Assembly: GCA_044220545.1 (NCBI GenBank)
Contig: JBGAQX010000008.1
Span: 36,878 to 100,877 of the forward strand
Source: Fen-999 sp044220545
GTDB taxonomy: Bacteria > Pseudomonadota > Gammaproteobacteria > Burkholderiales > Rhodocyclaceae
Direction of reading: 5' to 3'
Length of the DNA stretch: 64,000 nucleotides
Shown: positions 1 to 8,589 of the stretch, piece by piece
Position numbering within the stretch: position 1 is the first letter of the stretch
How the letters are laid out: each line of letters begins with the position of its first letter
Notes under the pieces: model-generated
What the model was told of the DNA's origin: nothing
Databases searched by the model: none
Seen by the model: only the letters and a program-made list of their open reading frames with translations
Program-made: the position numbers and the translations under genes

Positions 1-2
1 GG

Positions 3-1100
3 TGGGCGAAGTGCCAGGGCGACAGGAGCGATCCGCGTGTAGTGCAGGACTGTCATGCGCGCTTCGCGGGTCAGCGATCGACGGGCATGGTCAGTGTCGG
101 CGTCACTCGTACCGGGGTGCCGGTCGCGTTGATCCTGATGTCCTACGAACCGGTCACATGGAAGCTGGAGGTCAGTCCGAGGACACGACTCAGCAAGGTG
201 ATTCTTGCCGGCTACCACGGCCAGGATATCGCCGGTGTGCCATCCGGCGTTGCTGTGGAAGCCAGGACATACGAACCCTCGCCGTGTTCGGAATGCACAC
301 GACAAGCGGGCTACTTCTACGCGTACAAGAGCGACGGCCGTGAATACGACAATGCGATCAAGGCGATAGAGGGAATCACCGGCACTCGTCCCGCGTCATT
401 CCAGGGCAGCCATCAGTCCGGCCGGTTCGCGATCAACGATACGGTTTCCCGGGCTGCCTCGACCACGAACAATCCTGACGATGCCGGTGATGTCTATTCC
501 GGTAAGGAATATTCCGACGAAATTCGGCTGGCGGGTCAGACTCTTACGCTCCCGCCAGGAAAATGGCTAGGGCTAGGATACCTTGAAGGGCCATCTGGCC
601 GCGGTCGTGACCGATTGGTTGCACTGGGCCGCATCGAGAACAACGAACTTCGCGAGGCGCTGGTCCTCCGGGTCCAGGTGGTTGGCGACCGCAATGGGTT
701 TCCGCCGTTTGCCGGATGCACCAGGGAAGCACAGTACGCCGGCCTGACGAAGGCCAACGAATCATCGGGTTTGCAGCTCTGCTATACAGTCGGTCATGCC
801 ATAGATGCGTGGTCGCAGCCGCTACTGGCGCTCGTGGCAAGGCATGCCAAAGCTGACGTCGGCGCCCTTCCCGATGCAGTGGTGGCAAGCAGCTTCCACA
901 AGGCCGACGCGAAGCTTGCCATCGACGTCATGCATTACGCAGTTCCGAGGGCCGACCTGCTGCGGACCAATACATCATGGGAAATGAGTCCATTGCATCC
1001 GAAACACTTGCCAAGTAACGCGGAGCTGGAGCGCTTCGTGGGGCGGGAAGCGTCCTGGGCCGCCACCTGGTTTCAGATATTCGCGCTTTCCGACGGCTAG
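3..1100 (+). CDS. Unknown protein, 5' end outside the window
   Basis: The reading frame is open from the left edge, so the true start is probably outside; an internal GTG at 42 is possible but has no support. About 365 codons are visible. The N-terminal part resembles a beta-sandwich segment (residues like VSVGVTRTGVPVALILMSY followed by EPVTWKLEV), and there is a CSEC pair further on. No signal peptide, membrane segment or catalytic motif can be seen in the visible part. It ends 12 bases before the convergent lipA stop. I do not recognise a function; a secreted or periplasmic protein is a guess from the beta-rich composition. Confidence 0.6.
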   Translation, partial: WAKCQGDRSDPRVVQDCHARFAGQRSTGMVSVGVTRTGVPVALILMSYEPVTWKLEVSPRTRLSKVILAGYHGQDIAGVPSGVAVEARTYEPSPCSECTRQAGYFYAYKSDGREYDNAIKAIEGITGTRPASFQGSHQSGRFAINDTVSRAASTTNNPDDAGDVYSGKEYSDEIRLAGQTLTLPPGKWLGLGYLEGPSGRGRDRLVALGRIENNELREALVLRVQVVGDRNGFPPFAGCTREAQYAGLTKANESSGLQLCYTVGHAIDAWSQPLLALVARHAKADVGALPDAVVASSFHKADAKLAIDVMHYAVPRADLLRTNTSWEMSPLHPKHLPSNAELERFVGREASWAATWFQIFALSDG

Positions 1101-1112
1101 TTTTCCTGCCGC

Positions 1113-2054
1113 CTAAGCCACTCCCGCGCCGTGGGCCTGCAAATCCGCGTGATAGCTTGAGCGCACCAGCGGGGCGCTGGCGGCGTTGGTGAAGCCCATC
1201 GCATCCGCCTCGCGCGCGTACATGGCGAAGATGTCGGGGTGCACGTAACGCAGCACCGGCAGGTGGTGCGCGGAGGGCGCGAGGTACTGGCCGATGGTGA
1301 GCATCTCGACGTCGTGCGCGCGCAGATCGCGCAGGGTTTGCAGGATCTCTTCGTCGGTCTCGCCCAGGCCGACCATCAGGCCGGACTTGGTCGGCACCTC
1401 GGGGTGGCGCGCCTTGAAGTCCTTGAGCAGCTTCAGCGAGTGCGCGTAGTCGGCGCCGGGGCGCGCCTGCTTGTAGAGGCGCGGCACGGTTTCCAGGTTG
1501 TGGTTCATAACGTCGGGCAGATGGCCTTCGAAGGCTTCGAGGGCGGCTTCCAGGCGGCCACGAAAATCCGGCACCAGCACTTCGATTTTCGTCGCGGGTG
1601 ACAGTTCGCGAATCTTCGCGATGCAGGTGGCGAAGTGGCCGGCGCCGCCGTCCTTCAGGTCGTCGCGGTCGACGCTGGTGATCACCACGTACTTGAGCTT
1701 CATCGCCGCGATGGTCTCGGCGAGCTGCTGCGGTTCGTTGGCATCGGGCGGCAGCGGCTTGCCGTGGCCGACGTCGCAGAAGGGGCAGCGGCGCGTGCAC
1801 AGGTCGCCGAGGATCATGAAGGTGGCCGTGCCCTTGCCGAAGCACTCGCCGATGTTCGGGCAGGTCGCCTCCTCGCAGACGGTGTGCAGATGATGCTCGC
1901 GCAGGATCTGCTTGATCTCGCCGAAGCGCGCCGCCGAGTTGCCCGCCTTGACGCGGATCCACTCCGGCTTCTTGAGCGGTGCCCAGCCCTTGTCATGCAC
2001 GACCTTGATCGGAATGCGGGCGGTCTTGGCTTCGCCCTTCTGTTTTTCGCTCAT
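1113..2054 (-). CDS. lipA: Lipoyl synthase LipA
   Basis: Radical-SAM enzyme that inserts two sulfurs into the octanoyl group on lipoyl domains of 2-oxoacid dehydrogenases and GcvH. Both iron-sulfur clusters are present: the auxiliary cluster CxxxxCxxxxxC (C60, C65, C71) and the radical-SAM CxxxCxxC (C86, C90, C93). The C-terminal RSSYHAD matches the family RSSY motif that ligates the auxiliary cluster. I chose the ATG at 2054 (MSEKQKGEAK), giving 313 residues, normal for LipA; a longer frame adds an unlikely 19 residues. lipB, its partner, lies 2.7 kb away on the same strand with two unrelated genes between. The 264-base gap to the divergent gene at 2319 shows no other feature I can name. Confidence 0.97.
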   Translation of the reverse strand: MSEKQKGEAKTARIPIKVVHDKGWAPLKKPEWIRVKAGNSAARFGEIKQILREHHLHTVCEEATCPNIGECFGKGTATFMILGDLCTRRCPFCDVGHGKPLPPDANEPQQLAETIAAMKLKYVVITSVDRDDLKDGGAGHFATCIAKIRELSPATKIEVLVPDFRGRLEAALEAFEGHLPDVMNHNLETVPRLYKQARPGADYAHSLKLLKDFKARHPEVPTKSGLMVGLGETDEEILQTLRDLRAHDVEMLTIGQYLAPSAHHLPVLRYVHPDIFAMYAREADAMGFTNAASAPLVRSSYHADLQAHGAGVA

Positions 2055-2318
2055 CGTATTGCTCCAGATCATTCGGTAGAACCAACCGCCCTGCCGAGTG
2101 ACGCTCCGCATCTCGGACGAAGAAGCTTCACGGACGAGTTCTGCCCAAGGGTCTCCAATGTACCGAACCCCGTGCCTGGATGTCGAATTTCCTTACATTC
2201 GGTCCGCCACGCGTCTGCTGGAGGCCGTCAATACACTGTTTTTGCATAATTTCTCCCGATAGGCGCGATACTTGCTACTGGCTCCGCCAGGGTTTCTGGG
2301 CGGACAAAGGAGAGAACA

Positions 2319-2945
2319 ATGGGAATGACAAAGGTTCTGTTGGCAGTGGTTGCGGTCGCGGCGGCGGCTTCCGTGAGTGCCGCGCCGGTTCAGTGGGCGA
2401 ATGGCTCGGGTGGCAATGACCATTGGTATGAGTATGTCCTCCTGCCCACCGGTGGTGGCTTCACCTGGGATGGTGCGGCAGCCGACGCGGCCACCCATAC
2501 GCATATGGGCATGAACGGCTACATGGCGACCGTGACGTCTTTGGCCGAGCAGAGCTTCATTTTCGGCAATGTAACGACATCGACCGCCTGGCTGGGCGGC
2601 AACGACCGCGCCGTCGAAGGCGACTGGACCTGGGTGGCCGGGCCGGAGGCGGGCACGGTGTTCTATATCGCCGGCGCCGCCACGCAGCCGGGTTTCTCTT
2701 TCTGGAACGCTGGCGAACCCAACAACTGTTGTAGCGGCGAGGACGATCTGCAAATCAACTGGAATGGCACGACGGGCGAATGGAACGATCACGGCACGCC
2801 GAGTTTTCCAAACGACACCTGGGGCTACATCATCGAGTTTGGCGCGCCTCGGCAAGGAGTTCCCGAACCCGGCTCTCTGCTGCTGGCAGGGATCGGTCTG
2901 GCCGGCCTGAGCGCCCTGCGGCGCAAGCGTGCTCCGACAATGTAG
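2319..2945 (+). CDS. PEP-CTERM protein with a C-type-lectin-like domain
   Basis: A 208-residue exported protein. Residues 1-21 form a signal peptide (cleavage near VSAAP). The middle has C-type-lectin-like hallmarks: GYMATVTSLAEQSFIF, an AWLGGND stretch, WTWVAGPEAG, FWNAGEPNN, and a final WNDHG...WGYIIEF. The tail VPEPGSLLLAGIGLAG followed by LSALRRKR is a PEP-CTERM sorting signal: Pro-Glu-Pro, one transmembrane helix, basic cluster. Such proteins are processed by an exosortase (XrtA or B type) and usually reach the surface or extracellular matrix; no such exosortase is in this window. A good ribosome site (aaaggagag, 2306-2314) sets the start. It is followed by a strong terminator. Ligand unknown; carbohydrate or calcium binding is inferred from the fold. 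Confidence 0.9.
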   Translation: MGMTKVLLAVVAVAAAASVSAAPVQWANGSGGNDHWYEYVLLPTGGGFTWDGAAADAATHTHMGMNGYMATVTSLAEQSFIFGNVTTSTAWLGGNDRAVEGDWTWVAGPEAGTVFYIAGAATQPGFSFWNAGEPNNCCSGEDDLQINWNGTTGEWNDHGTPSFPNDTWGYIIEFGAPRQGVPEPGSLLLAGIGLAGLSALRRKRAPTM

Positions 2946-2969
2946 AATTGATTGGGCATATTGAAATGA

Positions 2970-2996
2970 CGGGAGCCTAGGCTCCCGTTTTTCTTT
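2970..2996 (+). terminator. Intrinsic terminator after the PEP-CTERM lectin gene
   Basis: A perfect 18-base palindrome (2970-2987, cgggagcct/aggctcccg) is followed directly by tttttcttt. It separates the PEP-CTERM gene from the downstream class V PLP enzyme, so the two are probably not one transcript. Confidence 0.9.
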
Positions 2997-3082
2997 GTGT
3001 CCGCCGCCGTTTGCCGGCAATGAGGCCGATAGCGGCATATGAGTCCAACCAAGGCAAACTTGATCGAAGAGGGGATGACAAG

Positions 3083-4681
3083 ATGAGCACTGTAGGCAAT
3101 GGAACAGGAACCAGCTCGAGCGACGTGTCCCGGGCGAAGGATGTAGTGAGCGAGGCGGCGGAGCGGGTTCATAACGCGCGGCGGGATTTCGTGAAGCTGT
3201 TCAGTTATGGGGCTGCCGGTCTGGCGATGGGCGGAGTATCGACGGGCGAGGATGGCCTGCCGGGGTTCATCCCGGGCGCCCTGGCCAAGTCCAGCGGCAA
3301 GAGCCCCTACGAGAAGGAGTTCTCGTTCGCCGGCAATCTGCTTTACATGAACCTCGGCACCACCGGGGCGTCGCCCAAACAGGTGGTCAAGAATTTCCAC
3401 CAGGACTACAAGGACATCGCCAGCAGCCCGACCGCCTACTTCTTCGGCCAGCAGGTGATGCGCAACACCATCGCGCCGGGTTTCGGTTGCGACCCCTACG
3501 AACTGGTGATGAGTTTCAACACCACGGATGGCCTCTGGCGCATCGTCATGGGCATCCCGTTCCAGCCCGGCGACGAGGTGATCACCACCAACATGGAGGA
3601 AGATGCCGGCATATCGGCGGTGAACATGCTGCGCGACCGTTTCGGCGTGGTGATCAAGACCGTCAACATCCCGACCAATGACGCCTACGGCGACCAGGAG
3701 ATTCTTGCCCGCTTCCAGGCGCAGCTAACCAACAAGACCAAGGCGATCCTGTTCTCCTCGCCGATCTACCTGACCGGCGCGCGGCTGCCGGAAAAGGAGC
3801 TGTGCCTCTGGGCGGCGGCGCACAATGTCATCTCCATCGTCGACGGCGCCCACCTGCCGGGCATGTGTGCCATCAACCTGCACGAGATGGGCTGTGACTT
3901 CTTCTCGGGCGCCGGTCACAAGTGGCAATGCGGCCCGGGCCAGACCGGTTTCCTGTACATCCGCAACGGCAATCATGCGGAGGACCGGACCGTGCAGCGC
4001 CCGACCAGCGATTTCGCACCGTTCGGCGCACCCTCGCCAACCGTGGACATCCTCATCCCCGGCTACCGCAACCCCAATCCGCTGCCCACCTACTACCCCA
4101 CCAATACCCTGATCTACGGGGCGGCAGGGATACTCGCCAACGGTGTGCGCAATCCTGCCCATAACATAGCCGCCGTCCTCCAGTTGATCGGCAACGGCAG
4201 CCGGCCAACCCAGAAGGCGTTGACCGAAGTCTGTCAAATGTGGGATCAGTGGGGGCGGCAGAACATCGAGGACTACCTCGTCTCCCTGGCCCAGTACCTG
4301 CGCGCCCGCATCAACACCATTTGGGGACCACGCGCCCTGTCGGTGCCCTATGCGCCCGGCGTCGCGGCGGTGGCCAAGACCGGTCTGACCTCGTTCAACC
4401 CGTTTTCGCCCGGCTTCGACTACAACGCCAGCCTCACCGCCAGCCAGTCGAGCAGTCAGGCCGCGGCCTCGTCGGCGGCAGTGGCGACGCTGCGCGCCGA
4501 CTACGACATCGTGATCCGCAACAACTCCGTGCCCCATACGCTGCGCGGCGCCAATGCCGGCCAGAACGCGACCCCCGGCACCTACTCCTCGCCGCTGCGG
4601 GTTTCCACGCACCTGTTCCACTCGCTCGCAGATGTTGACCGGCTGATCGACGCCTTGCTGCAAGTGGTGCCGCACCCCTGA
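3083..4681 (+). CDS. Tat-exported class V aminotransferase-fold PLP enzyme
   Basis: A 532-residue protein of the class V (NifS/isopenicillin N epimerase-like) PLP-dependent fold. The Schiff-base lysine is in GAGHKWQCGPGQ (K280), preceded by the PLP-binding DGAHLPG. The N terminus carries a twin-arginine motif, ARRDFVK (R33-R34), followed by a hydrophobic stretch GAAGLAMGG, so it is probably folded in the cytoplasm and exported by Tat. The ATG at 3083 has gaagagggg eight bases upstream, preferred over an earlier frame start at 3011. The known precedent for a Tat-exported PLP enzyme of this fold is PvdN of fluorescent pseudomonads; no pyoverdine genes are visible here. The substrate cannot be inferred. 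It stands alone between two terminator-like hairpins. Confidence 0.88.
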   Translation: MSTVGNGTGTSSSDVSRAKDVVSEAAERVHNARRDFVKLFSYGAAGLAMGGVSTGEDGLPGFIPGALAKSSGKSPYEKEFSFAGNLLYMNLGTTGASPKQVVKNFHQDYKDIASSPTAYFFGQQVMRNTIAPGFGCDPYELVMSFNTTDGLWRIVMGIPFQPGDEVITTNMEEDAGISAVNMLRDRFGVVIKTVNIPTNDAYGDQEILARFQAQLTNKTKAILFSSPIYLTGARLPEKELCLWAAAHNVISIVDGAHLPGMCAINLHEMGCDFFSGAGHKWQCGPGQTGFLYIRNGNHAEDRTVQRPTSDFAPFGAPSPTVDILIPGYRNPNPLPTYYPTNTLIYGAAGILANGVRNPAHNIAAVLQLIGNGSRPTQKALTEVCQMWDQWGRQNIEDYLVSLAQYLRARINTIWGPRALSVPYAPGVAAVAKTGLTSFNPFSPGFDYNASLTASQSSSQAAASSAAVATLRADYDIVIRNNSVPHTLRGANAGQNATPGTYSSPLRVSTHLFHSLADVDRLIDALLQVVPHP

Positions 4682-4706
4682 CCGACCTTGGAGATTAGCC
4701 AGAATA

Positions 4707-4742
4707 GGCTGAGGCCGTCGTCGGTCGACGGCGGCCTCAGCC
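4707..4742. terminator. Hairpin between convergent genes
   Basis: Inverted repeat ggctgaggcc/ggcctcagcc (10-bp stem, with a further gtcg/cgac pair inside) in the 63-base gap between the PLP enzyme and lipB, which converge here. It lacks a T-run, so it may be a bidirectional, perhaps Rho-assisted, terminator. Confidence 0.6.
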
Positions 4743-4744
4743 CG

Positions 4745-5377
4745 CTACGGTTCAGCCACCTCGCGGAGTCGCCGTCGCAGCAACCGAGCCAACCGTTCGC
4801 CGACGCTCTCCAGACTGGAAACTTCGCACTGATCGATCATCTGCGTCACCGCCAACCCCGGATACCCGCAGGGATTGATGGCGGCGAAGGAAGCCAAATC
4901 CATGGCCACGTTCAGGCTGAGGCCGTGATAGCTGCAACCGTTCTTGATCTTCAGGCCCAGGGCGGCAATCTTGGCCCCCCGCACATAGACCCCTGGCGCG
5001 CCTGGCCGGCGTTCGGCGGCGACGCCGCATTCGGCCAGCAGATCGATCACCGCTTGCTCCATGAGGCCGACCAGCCCCTTGACGGTCAGGCCGTTTCTCT
5101 TGAGGTCGAGCAGCAGGTAGGCGACCAGTTGGCCGGGGCCGTGATAGGTGATCTGGCCACCGCGATCGATCTTCACCACCGGGATGCCGATATCGCGCAG
5201 CAGATGCTCGGGCTTGCCGGCCAGGCCCTGGGTAAACACCGGCGGGTGCTGGCAGAGCCAGATTTCATCGGGTGTTTCGGCGGTGCGGGCGGCGGTGAAT
5301 TCCCGCATGGCGCGCCAGGTCGGTTCGTAGTCGACCCGGCCGAGACTGCGAACCACTAGAGAACGATCTTGACCCAC
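4745..5377 (-). CDS. lipB: Octanoyl-[ACP]:protein N-octanoyltransferase LipB
   Basis: Transfers octanoate from acyl carrier protein to lipoyl domains, the step before LipA. The family signature RGGQITYHGPGQLVAY is present, and the catalytic pair is Lys136 (AKIAALGLKI) and Cys170 (NPCGYPG), matching K135/C169 of the E. coli enzyme almost exactly. With the ATG at 5377 the protein has 210 residues and overlaps ybeD by 22 bases; a GTG at 5356 that overlaps the ybeD stop (TAGTG) is an alternative start that would remove seven residues. It is the last gene of the dacC-dat-ybeD-lipB run. Confidence 0.97.
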   Translation of the reverse strand: MGQDRSLVVRSLGRVDYEPTWRAMREFTAARTAETPDEIWLCQHPPVFTQGLAGKPEHLLRDIGIPVVKIDRGGQITYHGPGQLVAYLLLDLKRNGLTVKGLVGLMEQAVIDLLAECGVAAERRPGAPGVYVRGAKIAALGLKIKNGCSYHGLSLNVAMDLASFAAINPCGYPGLAVTQMIDQCEVSSLESVGERLARLLRRRLREVAEP

Positions 5378-5619
5378 GGATGGCTGGTCAGGTCGCGGTA
5401 GAGCGCGTCGAGTTGCGCCTTCGAGGTGGCGCGCACCGTGCAGGTGAGCGACAGGTAGTTGCCGGCTTTGGAGGGGCGCATGTCCATCGCCGCCGCGTCG
5501 AACTCCGGCGCATGGCGGGCAACGACTTCGAGGATGGCCTGGGCGAACCCTTCGCGGCTGGCGCCCATCACCTTGATCGGGAAATCGCAGGGAAACTCGA
5601 TCAGGGTTTCGTCAGCCAC
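5356..5619 (-). CDS. ybeD: YbeD-like DUF493 protein
   Basis: An 87-residue member of the DUF493 (YbeD) family: IEFPCDFPIKVMG at the start, then ILEVVARHAPEF, YLSLTCTVRATS and a final SHPWVKIVL, an ACT-like ferredoxin fold. It sits immediately upstream of lipB, its usual neighbour in proteobacteria, where a regulatory role in lipoate metabolism has been suggested but not settled. The longer open frame (to 5697) would overlap the aminotransferase by 86 bases, so I use a GTG that overlaps the aminotransferase stop; two adjacent GTG codons (5622 and 5619) are equally possible. Confidence 0.9.
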   Translation of the reverse strand: MADETLIEFPCDFPIKVMGASREGFAQAILEVVARHAPEFDAAAMDMRPSKAGNYLSLTCTVRATSKAQLDALYRDLTSHPWVKIVL

Positions 5620-6463
5620 CACGCATGACTTTCTGTTTGAACTCCTGATACCAGCCGTGCATGCGCGCAAATACCGGCCCTGGCGTACCCGTGCCAACCG
5701 GCCGGCCGTCGAGACCGACGATGGGCAGCACCTCCTTCGTCGAGGAGGTCATCCAGAGTTCGTCGGCGCGCCGAACTTCCTCGTCGCGGATATCCCGCAC
5801 CTCGTGCGGCAGGCCATGCGCGGCGGCCAGTTCCAGCACCACGTCGTAGGTGATGCCGGTCAGCATCAGGTGGTTCCGGGGCGGCGCCAGCAAGGTGCCG
5901 TCCTTGACCATGAAGATGTTGGAAGCGGCACCCTCGGTCAGGCAGCCATCGCGGAACAGCAGCGTCTCCATGCAGCCGGCGTCGATGGCCATCTGGCGCA
6001 ACAGGCAATTGGCCAGGAGCGAAGTCACTTTGAGGTCGCAGCGCAGCCAGCGGAAGTCGGCGGCCGAAATGGCACAGATGCCCTTTTCACGCTGTTCGGC
6101 GGGCGGCGTATGCAGCGGCTCGCCCATGATGAAGACCGTCGGCGTCACCACCTTGGGGAAGGCGTGGTTGCGTACCGCCATGGGGCCACGACTGATCTGT
6201 ACCAGGACCGACTGGTCGTCGGTCTCGCCCTGTTCGACGATCCGGCCGATCAGGGCCGTCCATTCGGCCAGGGTATGCGGATTGGCCAGGCGCATGCCGT
6301 CCAGGCTGCCTTGCAGGCGCTTCAGGTGCTCGGCGAGGCGGAAGGGTCGGCGGGAATAGACGGGGATGACTTCATAGACACCATCGCCGAACAGGAAACC
6401 CCGGTCCATGACCGGCACCTTCGCCTGATCGAGCGGCAGGAACTCACCATTGAGATAAACCAT
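5612..6463 (-). CDS. dat: D-alanine aminotransferase (class IV PLP fold)
   Basis: Predicted to interconvert D-alanine and pyruvate with D-glutamate and 2-oxoglutarate. The fold-type IV lysine is K145 in CDLKVTSLLAN, the same number as in the Bacillus enzyme; GDGVYEVIPV near residue 27 and TSSTKEVLPI near the end are typical of the D-amino-acid branch rather than BCAT (IlvE). The ATG at 6463 shares its A with the dacC stop (TGATG) and gives 283 residues, the standard length; a longer frame would intrude into dacC. Position directly after a D,D-carboxypeptidase suggests recycling of released D-alanine, an inference from context. Lyase activity (aminodeoxychorismate) is a less likely alternative. 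Confidence 0.9.
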   Translation of the reverse strand: MVYLNGEFLPLDQAKVPVMDRGFLFGDGVYEVIPVYSRRPFRLAEHLKRLQGSLDGMRLANPHTLAEWTALIGRIVEQGETDDQSVLVQISRGPMAVRNHAFPKVVTPTVFIMGEPLHTPPAEQREKGICAISAADFRWLRCDLKVTSLLANCLLRQMAIDAGCMETLLFRDGCLTEGAASNIFMVKDGTLLAPPRNHLMLTGITYDVVLELAAAHGLPHEVRDIRDEEVRRADELWMTSSTKEVLPIVGLDGRPVGTGTPGPVFARMHGWYQEFKQKVMRGG

Positions 6464-7596
6464 CACTGGAACCATAGCATCAGGGTATCCCAGGCACGAC
6501 CGAACACGCCGGCGACGGGGACATCCTCGAGCGCGACGACCGGGTATTCGCCCCATGGCCGTGTTTCGCCGCCTTGGTCGACCGACAGCTTCAAGGTGCC
6601 CACCTTCTGGCCCTGCCGCACCGGCGCCAGCAAAGGCTGCATGCTGACCAACTGCACTTTCATCTTGTCCACCACGCCTTTCGGCAGGGACAGCACGAAG
6701 TCGTCGAGAAAGCCGGCCTTGACCGTGCCCTGCCGGCCCTTGAACACCTTGAGTTGCGAGAGCACCTGCCCCTTCTCGTAGAGACGCACGGCGTCGAAAT
6801 TCTGGAAGCCGTGGTTGAGCAGCCGCTGCGATTCCTGGGCGCGCAGGGCGTCGGAATCGGCCCCGAGCAGCACGGAGATCAGACGCCGCGGGCCGCGCTT
6901 ACTCGAGGCGATCAGGCAATAGCCGGCGGCCTCGGTATGGCCGGTCTTGACGCCATCGACGGTCGGATCGAGCCAGAGCAGCCGGTTGCGATTGGGCTGG
7001 GTGATGCGGTTGTAGTTGTATTCTTTCTTGGAATAGATCGGGTAGTACTCTGGAAAGTCGCGGATGATGGCCTGGGCCAGGCGGGCCAGATCGCGCGCCG
7101 TCGAATAGTGTTGTGGATCGGGCAGGCCGGTGGTGTTGACGTAGTGGGTCTTGGTCAGCCCCAGCCGCTGGGCTTCCAGGTTCATGCGCTGGACGAACAC
7201 CTCCTCAGTGCCGGAAATGGCTTCGGCAAGGGCGATGCAGGCATCGTTGCCAGACTGGATGATCATGCCATGCACAAGCTCGTTGACCGTCACCGGTCGC
7301 TTGGGCTCGATGAACATGCGCGAACCAATCGTCTTCCAGGCCTTCTCGGAGACGGGCACCACCTGGTCCGGTTTCAGGCTGCCCTGCTTGAGCGCGGCAA
7401 AGGTCAGATACGCCGTCATCAGCTTGGTCAGCGAGGCCGGTTCGACTCGCTCGTCGGCGCCGTTCTCGACCAGCGGCTGGCCGGACGCATGGTCGAGCAG
7501 CAACCAGGCGCGGGCGGCCACGGGTGGCGGCGTGACGCCCTGGGCATGGATCAGGGTTGTCGCCAAAAGGGACAGCAGAAATACCAAAGCGCGCAT
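6463..7596 (-). CDS. dacC: D-alanyl-D-alanine carboxypeptidase (PBP5/6 family)
   Basis: Periplasmic low-molecular-mass penicillin-binding protein that removes the terminal D-alanine from peptidoglycan pentapeptides. All three active-site motifs are present: SLTK (S55-K58), SGN (115-117) and KTG (217-219). Residues 1-19 are a signal peptide ending HAQ, and the last residues (GVFGRAWDTLMLWFQ) form the amphipathic membrane anchor of this family. The 377-residue length is normal. Its stop overlaps the start of dat, so release of D-alanine and its transamination are probably co-expressed. Confidence 0.96.
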   Translation of the reverse strand: MRALVFLLSLLATTLIHAQGVTPPPVAARAWLLLDHASGQPLVENGADERVEPASLTKLMTAYLTFAALKQGSLKPDQVVPVSEKAWKTIGSRMFIEPKRPVTVNELVHGMIIQSGNDACIALAEAISGTEEVFVQRMNLEAQRLGLTKTHYVNTTGLPDPQHYSTARDLARLAQAIIRDFPEYYPIYSKKEYNYNRITQPNRNRLLWLDPTVDGVKTGHTEAAGYCLIASSKRGPRRLISVLLGADSDALRAQESQRLLNHGFQNFDAVRLYEKGQVLSQLKVFKGRQGTVKAGFLDDFVLSLPKGVVDKMKVQLVSMQPLLAPVRQGQKVGTLKLSVDQGGETRPWGEYPVVALEDVPVAGVFGRAWDTLMLWFQ

Positions 7597-7638
7597 GGGA
7601 TCGATGTGTTGCGGGGAAGGAGCGCGGATTATATCGCC

Positions 7639-8589
7639 CTACCTCTGCACGACCACCGGCTTGAAGTCGAGCAGCTCGGCGATCTTGTCGGCCGTGCGAC
7701 GGGCCTCCTCGCGGTCGACCCAGGGGCCGAGTTGCAGCCGGTACATGCCGCCGCCGGGCTTGACCACGAGACGATCGGCGAAACCACCCAGCTCGCGGGC
7801 AAGCCGGCCGCGCAAGGCTTCGGCGTTGTCGGCGTTGCTGAAGGCGCCGAGCTGAAGGTAGATGCCGCGGGCGTCCTTCACCTCCGGCAGTACCCGCGGC
7901 GACGGTTCGGACAACAGGAGTTGGGCGAGGGGGTCGTCGTCGGGTGGTGGCACCGCGGCCAGCGCCGTCTCCTGCCCGGGCAGGATGCTCTCCACCTCGA
8001 CCAGGGTGCTGCCGTTGCCGACGTAGCCGAGTTTCCAGGCGGCACTGTAGGAGAGGTCGATGACCCGGTCATGCAGGAACGGGCCGCGATCGTTGACGCG
8101 CAGTACCACCGAGCGTCCATTGCCGGGATTGCTCACCCGCACATAGGACGGAATGGGCAGCGTCGGGTGAGCGGCGGTCATGCCGTACATGTCGTAAGGC
8201 TCGCCGCTGGAAGTCTTCTGGCCGTGGAACTTGCGGCCATACCAACTGGCGACGCCGCGAGCCCGGTAGGGCGTGCGGGCGCGCAGCGGCACATAGTCGC
8301 GGCCGAGCACCGAATAGGGATTGTTGGCGAAGCGATGCAGGGGTTCGCTCTTCGGCACCGCATCGGGAATGGCGTCGATGTTGTCCGGCGGATTGTCGCC
8401 CGGGCCGTCGTCCTGATAGAAGCCGCCGCCCTTCTTCAGCACGTAGGCGGGCGCTTTGGTCGACGGGGTAGGCGGCATCGGCCTGGTCGCGGCGGGCGGC
8501 AACTCGGCGCGGTCGACCACCGGTCGTGGCGTCTGCGTGCCGCAGGCCGCCAGGAGGACCGCCAGGAGTGGGGCATGGCGATGGATCAT
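7639..8589 (-). CDS. rlpA: RlpA: septal-ring lytic transglycosylase-like lipoprotein with SPOR domain
   Basis: Outer-membrane lipoprotein that, in Pseudomonas, cleaves denuded glycan strands. The lipobox LLAAC is at residues 12-16. The double-psi beta-barrel domain runs from about GVASWYGRKFHGQKTSSGE to IDLSYSAAWKLGY and keeps the catalytic His (TAAHPTLP) and Asp (VNDRGPF). A C-terminal SPOR domain (GIYLQLGAFSN...YRLQLGPWVDREEARR) should bind denuded septal peptidoglycan. The ATG overlaps the rodA stop (ATGA), which fixes the start at 8589 and gives 316 residues; the frame remains open upstream but that part is a shadow of rodA. Confidence 0.95.
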   Translation of the reverse strand: MIHRHAPLLAVLLAACGTQTPRPVVDRAELPPAATRPMPPTPSTKAPAYVLKKGGGFYQDDGPGDNPPDNIDAIPDAVPKSEPLHRFANNPYSVLGRDYVPLRARTPYRARGVASWYGRKFHGQKTSSGEPYDMYGMTAAHPTLPIPSYVRVSNPGNGRSVVLRVNDRGPFLHDRVIDLSYSAAWKLGYVGNGSTLVEVESILPGQETALAAVPPPDDDPLAQLLLSEPSPRVLPEVKDARGIYLQLGAFSNADNAEALRGRLARELGGFADRLVVKPGGGMYRLQLGPWVDREEARRTADKIAELLDFKPVVVQR

